DNA of 64,000 bases from Prorocentrum cordatum (Eukaryota; Sar; Dinophyceae; Prorocentrales; Prorocentraceae), in assembly GCA_963575745.1 (NCBI GenBank), contig CAUYUJ010011226.1, forward strand, positions 240,006-304,005. Reading direction: 5' to 3'. Both the position numbers and the translations under genes were made by a program. Of this stretch, positions 1 to 10,760 are shown in pieces; within the stretch, counting starts at the first letter, position 1; each line of letters begins with the position of its first letter. Under the pieces are notes generated by a model that searched no databases, was not told where the DNA came from, and saw nothing but the letters and a program-made list of their open reading frames with translations.

Positions 1-54
1 CTCGCGCGTTCGCCTTTTCAAAGTCCCGGCAGCTGAAGACGGCATCCCAAATGG

Positions 55-900
55 GCCCGTCTGCCCAAGAGGCCCCCAGGAGGGCTCCAAGACGACCCGA
101 GATGCCTTCAAGACGGCCCCAAGATGGCCCAAAAGGGCCCCAAATGCCCCGAAGATGGCGATAAAGTCGTTCAATAGGGCCCAACACGGCACAGAGATGC
201 CCCCTAAGACGGTCTCCGAATGTGCCAGGCAGCCCAAGCGCGCCCGAAGTCGGCCCAAGAGGACCTCCAAGAGGCACCCAAGATGCCCCAGAGGCCCCCA
301 AGAGGCGTCCAGGGAGCCCCAGGAGGCGCCCAAGAGGCTTCCTCCTCCTCCTCCTCCAGCTTCTCCTCCTCTTTTTCCTTCTCGTCTCGTCTTCATCCCT
401 CTCTTCGTCGTCCTCCTCCTTCTCCTCCTCCTCTTCCTCCTCCTCCTCCCTCAAGTGTGCCCTCAAGGGTTTCCACAACGGCGGGGATTGGCCAAACTCA
501 AGTCCACAATTTGTCCGCGTAGGCGTTCCCAGAAAGGCGCCTGTTCAGGCTTCCGACAGCCGAAGACGGCCCAAGAGGCCTCCAGAATAATCCCTAAACG
601 ACTCCTGCGCGTTCAAGGGGGGTCTCGAACGACACAAGAGGGCCCCACGATGGTTCCAGGAGAATCCCCAAAACGGCTCAAACATGGCCTCAGAGAGCCT
701 CACAACATTCCCAAGACGGATCGAAGGGGCCCGGGAGGACTCCAAGGACCGATTAGACTGGCTCAACTCGGCTCTCGAGGGCCTCAGGAGGCCTCAAGAC
801 GGAGCAGAGATTCTGTCCAGACGGCCTGCGACGGCGCCAGGCGGGCCACTAGCGCTCTACGACGGCCCAACAAAGCCCCAACATGACCCAAGATAACCCC
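55..900. repeat. degenerate GGCC-rich minisatellite (ccaagaggcc type)
   Basis: The block is built from 9-12-bp units such as ccaagaggcc and ccaagacggc with frequent substitutions. It belongs to a dispersed family that also fills about 3025-3530, 11980-12225, 13090-13400, 34370-34860, 48230-48440 and 57640-57910, and in reverse complement 8050-8740. A non-repetitive insert at 537-561 (cctgttcaggcttc) recurs at 3199-3225. The open frames across it, up to 243 codons, are low-complexity Pro/Arg/Ser strings and are not credible genes. Confidence 0.85.
337..452. repeat. CTC/CTT microsatellite
   Basis: A pyrimidine run of ctc, ctt and cgt trinucleotides lies inside the GGCC minisatellite. It is open in several frames, giving Ser-, Leu- or Pro-rich strings. 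Confidence 0.9.
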
Positions 901-1173
901 AGGAGGCCCCCAAGATGCTCCCAAAAAGACCCCTCTAGCGTGTTCACCCAAATATTCCCTGACGTGTCGGGGAACACCCCGATCACCACCATTGCCGCAC
1001 GGACGCTCAACATTCCACCCGCCACACAAGCGTTTCCAGAAGGCAGGAGCGGCAATGACTCCCTGGAAGCCTCTTCGTTTCGCCGCCCCCGAAACCAACT
1101 CGTGCTTGGCGTGCCGAATCTGCAATTATTTCTGGTACTTTGTTTTGTTGCCGAGGGGTACTCTTAGAGTGTC
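901..1173. other. unassigned spacer before the LINE fragment
   Basis: This short stretch grades from GGCC minisatellite into complex sequence. I see no conserved coding signal or RNA gene. It may contain the 3' untranslated tail of the minus-strand LINE that ends at 1174. Confidence 0.4.
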
Positions 1174-2322
1174 TCAAGGGCATCTGTGAGAAAACTCTGT
1201 ACAGTCGAAGGACGATTGCGCCGACAGGGCGTGCCCAATCCTTTTGCCGGTTGCCGTGAGCGCTGTACCGCTGGCAAGGGGGTGACTGTGTCCCTCCCGG
1301 CGACTGGTTGCAGCGAGCTCTCGGGTCTGGGTGTCCAGCCTCTGCAATTCAGCTTCGGTCAGAGAGGGCAAACCCATGGCCAGAACCGCTCGCTGACACT
1401 TGGTCCGCCTCCTGTCCGTGAGATGCCGCAGCAGTCTGTGTCTCTGCCTAAATTCTGTCCCACAAGACGGGCAGACACTGATATCAGCGATAATCAACGA
1501 CATTGGGTTCCGTCTCTTGTGCTTGATCCGCTGATGCTGTAGCAAGTCTTTCTCGCAGGCAAAGCGAGCAGCATCACCTGGAGGACGCAGCGTGCAAACG
1601 AACGACTTGACAGCAGACCCCTGGGGTGGCGCGTCCTTATCACATACTGATTCGCAAAAACGAATGCGACTGACAAGGCTACCCAATTCCGACGGATGCT
1701 CAACCATGAATTTTTGCCACCGGTCACCGTCAGCATCAGGGTCGAAGCCACGAAGCTGATCTGGCAACGGGAGCCGTTGGCACATGTAGCGCAGGTCATC
1801 ACGGATTTGAACAATCCATGGGTGGATTCTTCCACCACGCGCATCTGATAACAAGGCGAGAAGAGGCCTCCGTTGGCACATGCACAAGCGGGCAAGGTAA
1901 CAGAGCCTCCTCCGCCGTATGATACAATCGACGCTGTCGATCTGGTGACGTCGACGGACCGTGTAATCAGACTCACATGAAGCATCAAACTGAGGACACC
2001 CACAAATTCGCCGAATGACACGCGTGTACGCATGGTTCAACGCGCGCAGGAAGGGAACAGTCACGACAACGCACTGGGTGTGAAAGAACAAGCGGCTGTG
2101 AATGAACGACTCTTTCACATGGTGTTTCGTGGACACAGCAACAAACGGGCTGCCAAAAATCGTGCGTGCCAACGGCACATACGCACTCATTGCCGATTCG
2201 GCCCGGTGGTTGCCATCCTTAAGGCAAGTGCCTTTCAGGCTGATGTAGCTACCCAAATGCTTGAAAGGCACTTGCCTATTTCTGGTACTTCCCCAAATCC
2301 GCTGGCCCCCGTGTTGGACCAC
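1174..2322 (-). CDS. C-terminal third of a non-LTR retrotransposon (LINE) polyprotein, 5' truncated
   Basis: The open frame has 382 codons. Its first 30 residues contain FKHLGSYIS, the motif that follows the RT palm in dinoflagellate LINEs, so the RT catalytic core is missing and the copy is 5' truncated, as is common after incomplete target-primed reverse transcription. The middle (about 50-220) is the Arg-rich connection region with repeated Leu/Arg helices. Near residues 265-325 there are two C2H2-like zinc motifs, one starting FACEKDLLQHQRIKH and one CPSCGTEFRQRHRLLRH, as expected at a LINE C-terminus. The frame is uninterrupted, unlike the other elements here, so this may be a younger insertion. 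The start codon is arbitrary because the true start is absent. Family placement is from motif recognition, without a search. Confidence 0.75.
   Translation of the reverse strand: MVQHGGQRIWGSTRNRQVPFKHLGSYISLKGTCLKDGNHRAESAMSAYVPLARTIFGSPFVAVSTKHHVKESFIHSRLFFHTQCVVVTVPFLRALNHAYTRVIRRICGCPQFDASCESDYTVRRRHQIDSVDCIIRRRRLCYLARLCMCQRRPLLALLSDARGGRIHPWIVQIRDDLRYMCQRLPLPDQLRGFDPDADGDRWQKFMVEHPSELGSLVSRIRFCESVCDKDAPPQGSAVKSFVCTLRPPGDAARFACEKDLLQHQRIKHKRRNPMSLIIADISVCPSCGTEFRQRHRLLRHLTDRRRTKCQRAVLAMGLPSLTEAELQRLDTQTRELAATSRREGHSHPLASGTALTATGKRIGHALSAQSSFDCTEFSHRCP
2222..2277. repeat. perfect 16-bp inverted repeat inside the LINE fragment
   Basis: The arms aggcaagtgcctttca (2222-2237) and tgaaaggcacttgcct (2262-2277) are exact reverse complements separated by 24 bases. 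They fall in the codons around KHLGSYISLKG of the LINE frame. Confidence 0.85.
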
Positions 2323-2505
2323 CAGGCTGTAGGACCAGGGTTTGCTGTTCCCTGCACCAGTTCCAGTTTCCAGTTTCCACTGTTACAATTCTGCTTCTTG
2401 TTGCTTACTGTTCCTTGTTGTAGACCGCGCGAGGGGGAGCCGAAAACCGCCCTGTGTGCACTTCCCGGGAGGGGTCTGAGAATTTCTGGTGGGGTCGAAA
2501 TTGAC

Positions 2506-2790
2506 ACCCCTCACGCAGATCGGCGGGGTCAGGGTCCAACAACATATGGGATTTGCCACATTTCTGAAATTCGGCGGCGCCTCTTACACAGATCTGTGGG
2601 GTCAGGGTCCAAAAACCCATGGGATTTGCTACATTTCTGAAATCCGGCGGCACCTCTCATGCAGATAAACAGAGTCAGGGTCCAAAAACCAATGGGATTT
2701 GCCACATTTCTGAAATCCGGCGGCGCCTCTCACGCAGATCGGCGGGGTCAGGGTCCAAAAACACAAGGGAATTGCTACATTTCTGGAATT
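2506..2790 (+). repeat. 72-73-bp tandem repeat, four copies
   Basis: Each copy has cagatcggcggggtc, then cagggtccaaaaac, then gggatttgccacattt, then ctgaaatccggcgg. The cagat phase points lie at 2517, 2589, 2662 and 2735. A single related piece with cacgcagatcgcg and gatccaaacac sits at 26490-26522, so the unit is dispersed as well as tandem. Confidence 0.9.
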
Positions 2791-3024
2791 CTTTGGCACC
2801 CAAGGCGGCGCCAAGGCCTCATGATTTCGCTCTTGCATTGCCCATTATCCGAGAGAGGGGGCCGGCGGCAAAGGGCGAAACCCTTACGGATTTATATGGG
2901 TTCTTGGCCCGTTCCGCTGGCCCCGCGGAAAAAGCTCGCAAAGAAGGCCCTTCAGCGGTCTTTCCGCCTAAGGTGGCCCCAATCGGGTCTCCAAGAAGGC
3001 CTTGGTCGCCATCAAATCGGCCAA

Positions 3025-3530
3025 GATAGCCTAAATGGCCTCCAAGATGCCTAAATGTGGTTCCAAGAGGGCTGAGCATGCTCCTGAGACCACCCTCGAT
3101 GGCCTCAAGGCGGCCCAAGACGCCCTCAAGACGCCGCAAGATCTCCATATGAGGACCCCCAAGAGGGTCTCAAGAAACGACAAGACTTTCCGTGTTCTCG
3201 CCTGTTCAGGCTTCTGACAGCCCAAGACGGCCCAAGACGCCCCCAAGATCCTCCCACCACTGCTTTGAAAAGGTCTTTCAGAAAGCCCAAGAGGGCCCCC
3301 AAGCGGCCCTGAAGGGCCCGAAGGGGGGCCGCAGACAGCCCAGACAGGTCACCAACACTGTCCCTGAAGGCGCCAGACGGCCAAACATCGCCCTGACACG
3401 ATCGCAGAGAGTCTCAAGATGGCCTGAGCAGGCCCCAGGAGGCCCCCAAGAAGGCCTGAAAGGAGCCCCAAGACAGCCCCAAGGCGGCCCCAATGATCCC
3501 TTCAACGGGTGGGGGACATGCAATACACTA
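3025..3530. repeat. GGCC-rich minisatellite
   Basis: The units are ccaagaggcc and ccccaagacg type, as at 55-900. It includes the second copy of the cgcctgttcaggcttc segment (3199-3237), which shows that the two blocks share more than simple composition. Confidence 0.8.
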
Positions 3531-4799
3531 GCGTGGCCTCGCTTCCGTCCAAAAGGAAAGGGGCGGCCGTGACTCGCCGTGGGAATCTTCGATATTGAAA
3601 GCGCCGCATACTTCAGCAACACCCCTCATCTCTCGTCCTGTTGCTGTGCCAACTTGGACCGCCTCGGCTCCTAGGCTGGAGCGTCGAAGCAATCTGGGCC
3701 GTAGCACACGGGGCGAGAGGGTATGCCGGGGACGGCTCTGACACTCTGGCGTGACGAGCCTGCACAAACCCAAATTCTTGGCTCTGCAGCTTGAGCATGC
3801 CGCACATGGCCAACAGGCGGTGCGTTGCACTTTTACATGCCGCTGGCAATTAGATGCCTGCGCGAAATCTCTGCCTTTGCCTCCTACCCCCTCTCTCTTT
3901 TCTCAACCTCGTCCTGCTCTGACAAAGCAGAGCGGTCACCTCTGCCGGAAGTGGCGGCGTCTTCGGAGCAGACTCGTACTCGGCGTCCAGATCTGCCATC
4001 ATCTTGAAGTCCTCAAAGTATACCTTTGGTTGAACAACGAGCAAGTGGCCACGGACCTTGCACTCCCCGTCCCCTGCACATCAAATGTACGACGGCGGGT
4101 GCCTGGGCATCCGCAGACAGACACTCGTTGTGCAGGACTATAGACTTCTCTCGCGGTCCCAAATTCCTCGATGTAAACCCTTTTATGAAGATCCTGGTCC
4201 TGGATCTGCCCTGCGCAAGCGGAATCCTGAGGGAACCAACGAAAAGAACGATTTGATCAAATGTGATCGCCGTGGCTAGCAACTAGATCCTGACCCCAAA
4301 GCCTTGCCGGTACAAGATCTGGGTGCACTCTGGGTGCTTGAGAAGGGTTGCGAAGGCCCTGGAGTGTCCAGGCTGCCACTGACTTGGCCCCTGCAGACAA
4401 CAGTGCGGCAACGTGCGAACTAATACAGCGGATTGATGGCGATTGGCATCTGTCGGCCGAGCCTTCTTGATGAGGGCCACCGACTCGTCGCTGAAGTGCT
4501 TGGGCTTCAACTCCCCGCACGGGCCCTTCGTCTTTGTCCACGACCGCTGGCCAGTGTCCAATCGCATAGGGTATCCGTGTCCAGCCCAGAAGCTATTAAT
4601 CTCCTTCAGGCAAGAGCATACGCATCCCCGTTTCTTCCACGGAGGCGCGAAAATGTACCGAGGGAGTGGGCAGGAAGGGGCGTGCAGGGAGGACCTGTGC
4701 ACAAGGTGGCAACCGACCCTGTGCATAGATGCCCCACGCCTGGGAGATTCAGTGTAAGTGAGCCGTGCGCAAACCCAATTAGGGAAATGCTTCTAAAAC
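3531..4799. other. complex sequence, no recognised gene
   Basis: About 1.3 kb of non-repetitive sequence. The open frames reach about 150 codons on either strand, overlap one another and show no domain I can name. I see no tRNA fold or long simple repeat. Confidence 0.5.
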
Positions 4800-5048
4800 G
4801 ACATAGCTTGGCATTGCACGTCCTTGCTTGGCTCTGCATTGCTTTGCGTTGCTTGTCATTGCTTGGCTTTAGATTGCTTAGCGTTGCTTTGCATTGCTTG
4901 GCATTGCTTGGTATTGCTTGGCGCTGTTTGGCATTGCTTTGTATGGCTTCGCACTGCTTGGCATTTTACTGCATCACTTGCATGGCTCGGTATCGCTTGG
5001 TTTTGATAGGCATTGCTTTGGCATTTGTACGCATTACTTGGCGTCGGT
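4800..5048 (+). repeat. ttgcttggcattgctt tandem repeat
   Basis: Irregular 15-17-bp units (gcttggcattgctttgc and variants) repeat about 15 times. They give hydrophobic Cys/Leu/Ala frames that should not be read as protein. Confidence 0.88.
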
Positions 5049-5049
5049 G

Positions 5050-5345
5050 TCAAAACAATAGAAAATCAAAACTAGAAACCCGGGGAACCCTGGAGAACCC
5101 CCAAAAACAGGCTTGCAAAAACAGTAGGGAAAATCGAGGGGACCTAGGGAACCTGGGGAACTCCGAGGAACGCGAGAAAAGCTGGCCTTTCAAAAACAAT
5201 GAAGGTGCATCATCAAAAGGACCTGGGAAACCTTGAGAACCGCGAGGAACGCCACTGCAAAGAACCCGTGCCAGGGAACCCCGGGACCCCGCTTGTAAGG
5301 AAACAGAACGGTGGAACCCCGGGGAACCAGGCTCGGCCAGGTTCA
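5050..5345 (+). repeat. ggggaacc-type degenerate repeat
   Basis: Repeated short units such as cctggggaac, ctagggaacc and aaaaacag, of variable spacing, directly follow the preceding ttgcttgg array. Confidence 0.7.
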
Positions 5346-6740
5346 GCAATCACAGGTCCATTCAACAACAAGTAGGACCTCTACGGCAAATCCTAATAGG
5401 GGAAGAAGACCCCCTCACCTCGACGATGTCGATGTATGAACGATGTGCGATGCTTATCATTTCGTGGAGGGCAGGGTGCTCGAGGATGCACAAGCTGCTA
5501 CTCTACGGGAGTATTGGGATATGAGAAAGCAAACATTGAAGCATGAGTTCAGGGAAGTGAACCCATGGGAGCGGTGCCCAATACAAACTTCCTGCCTGCA
5601 TCGTGCCGTTGCCCTAATCGCCCGCTCGCCTTGGTTGGGGATGCCCGCCGGTCCTCGTGAAACCGCTCGTATCTCACCACCTTGGTGCACCATCGTTCGC
5701 CAAAGCCCGCCGGCCGCGAGCCTTGGGCTTGTTTGTGGGGCGTGGATGCGATCAAATTTCGGCAAAGGTTCGGCGCTCCTGACTACGCAGCAGAGGCTCT
5801 GGTTGACGTCCTCGGGCACTCGAGGCTAGGTCCACTCTTTGAAGAAGGGGTCGAGCGCCATACTCACAATATCCTTGAGATCGTTGGTGGGGAAGATACC
5901 ATGTATGTCAAGGAATCATGAGGACGTATGTCGCAAGCCCTGACCTGCAACTCGGACGTGTCCCAAGAAGCTCGGCGCGTCTGAAGAGCTGGCGGATATC
6001 AGAGTATCCTCAGTGTTGTATCCGAGGAGCGACTGGAAGCGGAGGAGCACATCCACACGACAGCTTGATTGCGTGGTGCTTGCACAGATGACCATTCATC
6101 TGAAAAACGCATCTTCGGTATCGGCTGGCATTTGAAGCTGGTCACTGGCAATAACAGCTGCTGGTACGCTTCAGGTCAAGTGCGGAAGAGCTGAAGCGCG
6201 CGGGAATGCGCTCCTCGATCGGCCAAGCCGCGTTCGACATGCCTGTGAGGCTCGCCCGCTTCTGCTTCAGCGGCGGTGGCGCGGCCCGAATGCAACGTGC
6301 CACAAACCCCATGGTGTGTTGATGCATGAGAAGCCGTTCATCGAAGAAGACATGCCGACGCACATGTCGACGTCGCCAATGGTTTCATGAATAGCCCTCA
6401 TAATCGTCAGCGAGCGGCCAGAGAAGCCTTCGACGCATCTCCCTTGGATGTCAGTTGCCACAGACGCTCCCGAGAGATCGAGAGGGAGGGGGAGCACTCC
6501 CGATTCTGTGCGTTGGCTGCGGGTGGAAATCAACAAAAACATTGGCGGCTGGCGGGGTATGCGTAAGCCTGCATATTCACTTTCGCGTTCTTTCTGTCCC
6601 ATGCGTAAACAAATCCAGCCTGCCACCGTAGGCAACATCGATGCACAATGCAAGGGACGAGGCAACACCAGCGCGACAAATATTATCAAGCACGAGAAGG
6701 ATGGTTTGAGAGAGGGGGGCGGTAGAGAAATTTAGGCACA
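5346..6740. other. complex sequence with small unrecognised open frames
   Basis: A plus-strand open frame of 128 codons lies at 5443-5829, and an overlapping one of 79 codons at 5682-5921 ends in an acidic stretch (LFEEGVERHTHNILEIVG). These are more protein-like than the satellite frames, but I do not recognise a family and see no supporting splice or start context. The rest of the 1.4 kb carries nothing I can name. Confidence 0.4.
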
Positions 6741-6924
6741 CACTCAAAGGTCGTAAGTTATACATATACGGGTCTGCATGCATATAGACATATGTATATA
6801 CAAGACTTGAAGATCGCTGCGCTTCGTTTTTTTAAGTCTTGGCATGGTGCACGAGTGCGCGGCGTGCGGATCGGTGCGTTTCGGTGGCATGGGGCAGGCT
6901 TCATCCAAGTAAGCTTGAGTCTGC

Positions 6925-7085
6925 AGGATCGGATGATGAGAATGGTGAACGATTGCGATGTGGAGGGGCGTGGGACTATGATGATTGTGATGGTGATGAT
7001 GCTGCTGATGATGATGCTGCTGATGATGATGACGATGGTGGTGAGGATGGGTATGATGATACTCATCATTATGATGGTGATGATT
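6925..7085 (+). repeat. TGATGA/GATGGT microsatellite
   Basis: Imperfect tga/gat trinucleotide run (gatgatgctgctgatgatg). Its Asp- or Met-rich open frames are artefacts of the repeat. Confidence 0.9.
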
Positions 7086-7094
7086 GGCGTCTGT

Positions 7095-8055
7095 CGGAGG
7101 TGTGAGGTGCATGGGTTTGGGAGGTGACGGGCCCGGGGATGCCTTGTGGGAGCGTCGTGGGTGGAGTCGTGGGGGAGACAGACGGCTTCAAACACCTGTC
7201 GGACGTGTAGGGTGCGGGGGGGTGGGAAGGTGACGGGAGGTTTCTGATTAGGGGGGCCTTTCAGGGGTGGATGGCAATAATGGGGAAAACGCCGTCGAGA
7301 TGGTCGTTGAGATGCGCTGAGATGTGGGTCGAAAGGCGTGGGGTGTAGGGGGTCGGGAAGGTGGCGGGGGTCTCTAAGTAGGGGAGGCGATGCAACGTCT
7401 TGGGGGCTTCGTGACGGCTTTTTTGAGGCGTGCTAATAGTCTCTGGGAGCCTTTTGGGGCTTCGTCGGGGCCTTTTGGCGTGTGTGGGGGGCCTCGTGGG
7501 AGCCTCGTGGGCAATCTCTGGGGGGACAGAAGGGGCTCTGGAGCCGGTCGTAAGTGTGAGGTGCAAGGGCTGGGAAGGTGACAGGGGGGGCCTCGTATGT
7601 GCAGGAGCCGGTAGGAGTGTGATTAAACTTAAAACCCCCCTTCAAGGCTGGATGGCGATAATGGTGAAGGCGCCGTCAAGAAGGTCGTGGAGATAAATTG
7701 AGATGTGGGTCGAAATGCGCGGGGTGTAGGGGGTGGGGAAAGTGGTGGTGGTCTCTAGGGGAAGGCGATACAACGTTGCTAGGAGTCTCTGCGAGTCTTT
7801 TAGGGCTTCGTCGGGGCCTTGTGGCGCGTGTTGGAGGCCTCAGGGGCAGCCTCTTGGGCGGTCTCTGGGGGCAACATATAGGGCTCGGGTGGACGGAGTC
7901 GTGGGGGAGACAAAAGGCTTGAAGGCCGGTCGGAGGTGTGGGATGCAGGGGGTTGGGAAGGTAGGGCGTGGGGTGTAGGGGGTCGGGAAGGTGGCGGGGG
8001 TGTCCAAGAAGTAGAAGCGAGGCAACGTTGTTAGGGGTCTCTGGGAGCATTTTGG
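7095..8055 (+). repeat. tandem units of ~250-380 bp, about three copies
   Basis: Related units begin near 7340, 7718 and 7967 with ggggtgtagggggt, followed by gaaggtgg, a cgatgcaacgtt or gaggcaacgtt segment, ggcttcgtcggggcc, and a terminal cggaggtgtg plus gttgggaaggt. Divergence and length differences indicate an old tandem duplication. Confidence 0.8.
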
Positions 8056-8745
8056 CGCTTCGTCGGGGCCCTGGCGCTGGGCGCCTCGTGGGGGGCCTCT
8101 AGGTGAACATTGAGGGCTCGGAAGCTGGACGGAGGTGCGGGGTACGGGGGGTTGGGGCAGTGACGGGGGGCTGTGGGGAGGGACGTTTCAAGCCTTTGGG
8201 CCCTCTTGCGGGCCTTTTGGAGCCTTCTGGGGAGCCCTCTGGGGAGCCTCTGGCGGCCTTTCGGGGGGCCGTATGGGGACCTCTGGGGGGCTCTCGGAGC
8301 GTCTTGGGGCTTCTTTGGGACTTCTTGGGGCTTTTTGGGACAACATGGGGCCTCTGGGGGAGTCTTGGTGGCACCTCGGGACCCTGTCAGAGGGCCTCTT
8401 GGGGGCCATTTTGAAGCCTTGGAGGTCAGAGGCGGGAGCGCGAGAGGGCGAACATGATCAATTTCCCATACGTTTTGGAAACACTTCGGTCTCTCGGGGG
8501 CGTGCTGGGTGGCCTCTGAAACCCTCTGGGAACTCTCTTGGTGGAATGTGGGCCTGTGTCGAGGTTACCGTGAAGGATCTTGGGCCACTCCGCGAGGTTC
8601 GGGAGGCCCAAATGGCGGCCCAAGTGGGGGCTCCGCAAGGTCTGGGAGGCCCAAGTGGCGGTCTGAGTGGGGCACCAGAGAGAGCCTCAGGGACATGTAG
8701 GGCCTCCGGGCCCGCTTGGGGGAGGGTGCCGCCCATCTGTGACAG
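8050..8745. repeat. GGCC-rich minisatellite, reverse orientation
   Basis: Units such as ggggcctcttggggg are the reverse complement of the ccaagaggcc family elsewhere in the window. Long frames over it (for example 8135-8758) are Gly/Trp/Leu low-complexity strings. Confidence 0.82.
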
Positions 8746-8761
8746 CTTCCTCGTGTGAAAC

Positions 8762-8865
8762 ATTACGATATTTACATATGCATACATGTGTATATATACA
8801 CATATATATGTACACACGTATATGTATGTGTGTAGATGTGCAGATAAACATGCATAGGCGTATAT
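8762..8865. repeat. tatacacatatatatg microsatellite
   Basis: Alternating purine-pyrimidine TA/TG/CA run, a simple repeat at the border of the GGCC block. Confidence 0.85.
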
Positions 8866-9114
8866 GTATGATATCCGCTGGCCCCTTGGGGGCCGCCAGG
8901 CTGCGAAACGTAGGTGTTCCGGTTTCCTGCAATCGTCCCAGTCCTCACTTTTACATTCCAGGTATTCGATTTCTAAGGTCACTGTTGTAGTGTTACTGGG
9001 CGTGGGCCCCAAACACTTAGTTATCCCAGTATGGATGGGTACGCTATGTGGTGCAAGCTATGTGGTGCAGTTGATTGTGTACCAATGAGTTGACACATCC
9101 CATGCTCTTGCAAA

Positions 9115-9470
9115 CATCCCACCCACCCACCCGCAACTTGGTTTGCAAAACCCATGCGGTGGCGATTGCGATGCATGCTTGGCGTTGGCTGGTGCATCTC
9201 TGCGGCCGCGCCAACCCTAGCACGCGCGCGCAGCGGCCAGCTAGTTTGGCGTCACCGACGCGGCCGCGGTGGCACTAACCGTTGGGCGCATCCCAACGGG
9301 CACTTCACTGCGAGTCGGCGACTTGGGCGGGCGTGGTATCCTGGCAACGCCAACTACGGTAGACGCGATGATGATCGTGGCGATGCTGGTGACGATGCTC
9401 GCACCGACGAAGGCGAGGCCAGTGCGGGAGCCGATGATGATCACGCAAAAGACGATGACGGCGTCCTCGC
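9115..9470 (+). repeat. ~350-bp duplicated segment, copy 1
   Basis: It shares an ordered series of landmarks with 10405-10760: ccgcaacttg, gcaaaacccatgcgg, tctctgcggccgcgc, a NotI-like gcggccgc pair, gtgcgggtcggtgac or gcgagtcggcgac, cgggcgg, then gatgatgat and ggcgatgctggtgacga. It is diverged but collinear. Confidence 0.8.
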
Positions 9471-9751
9471 GTCGGTGCTGAATGTTTTGGAAAGAGTTGG
9501 ACATGCTCGCGCGGTCGACGCGCGAGAGTGGCCCGCATGGTTCAATTTGACACGGATCATGCCCCCCCAGCACGTACTCAAGGGTGTGCGAATGATGTCG
9601 GCATGCGGCGCCAGAGGTCCGTTGGCAGAATTCCATGAAGATATTGAAACACCGATGGTTTTCTCAAGAATCCGCCAAAACGCTTGATTTGTTTTGTTTG
9701 AAAGCTGGTCTCGCAAAACCCGGTGTTCTTGACTGTTTTTGGGCATTCGGT

Positions 9752-9846
9752 TTTGAAATCGCTACGACACCGAAAATTATTGAAGGATTCCAGCATGCGC
9801 GCGCGACGACGAGCGCGTGTGCACTTCGTTTCACTTTTGTAAAGGA
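9752..9846 (+). repeat. ~90-bp duplicated GC-alternating segment, copy 1
   Basis: It is collinear with 10048-10140: ttgaa, cggcaccgaa, ttgaaggatt, catgcgcgcgcgacgacg, gcgtgtgcactt, then a ctcatttgtt or cacttttgt tail. The core is an inverted repeat of GCGCGCG. Confidence 0.78.
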
Positions 9847-10047
9847 TTCTCGCGACGGCGCGCGCGCAAGGGCGTTCGAACGATTTCGACATGCGCGCGC
9901 GGCGCCCGTTTGGCCGTATTTTCTGAAACAGATTGAAAAACCAGGGTATTCTTAAGAATCGCAAGCACGCGCACGTTTTTTGTTCAACAAGAAAACCAGT
10001 GTTGCGAGACCATGATAATTATATGTATATACTGTTTGGAAAGTCGA
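9847..10047. other. spacer between duplicated segments
   Basis: It contains another GC-alternating patch (ggcgcgcgcgcaagg, atgcgcgcgcggcgcc) at 9855-9910, and no gene. Confidence 0.5.
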
Positions 10048-10140
10048 TCTTGAATTCGCTGCGGCACCGAAGGCTGTTGAAGTATTTCGGCATGCGCGCG
10101 CGACGACGCGCGCGTGTGCACTTGGTCTCATTTGTTGCAA
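10048..10140 (+). repeat. ~90-bp duplicated GC-alternating segment, copy 2
   Basis: This is the partner of 9752-9846. It carries catgcgcgcgcgacgacg followed by cgcgcgtgtgcac. Confidence 0.78.
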
Positions 10141-10404
10141 GTGAGTCTTGACAACTGATATGTCTTTTGATAAACGAGTGTGCGCGCATAGAATTTGTTG
10201 CAGAGGATGGCGGGGGGGGGTCCGTTACAGGCTGTGCTAGGATGGTATGAGTGCGTTTCTGATGGGGCAGAACCGACTGCAAATTGCAATGCGAAAAGGT
10301 GGATCGATAAAGCGGGGCGGGTGGATCCGAATTCTTTCTTAGAAAGGAGAATTAATGTTTGGCAGCGCAGCTGATGAGTTGTCAACTCCACTGCTCGCGC
10401 ATTT

Positions 10405-10760
10405 ATACCACCCTCCCAGCCGCAACTTGTTTGGCAAAACCCATGCGGCCGCGATTGCGGTGACTGCTCGGCCCCGGCTGGCGTATCTCTGCGGCCGCGC
10501 TGGCGCGTGCAAGTTCGCGCGCAGAGCGGGCAGCTGGTTTGGCACAACTGATGCGGCCGCGATGGCGCTTGCCGATGAATTCCCAATGCGTCTCAGAAGC
10601 CGCGTTGGCGCGCTGGCACGTCCGTGCGGGTCGGTGACTCGGGCGGGCGCGCATTGATGATGATGATCATGAAATTCGCCATGGTGGTGGCGATGATGAC
10701 GATGACGGCGGCAAGGCCGATGCTGGCGCCGATGCTGGTGACGACGATGAAGATGATATC
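10405..10760 (+). repeat. ~350-bp duplicated segment, copy 2
   Basis: This is the partner of 9115-9470, about 1.29 kb downstream in the same orientation. The right part degenerates into gatgatgat triplets in both copies. Confidence 0.8.
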
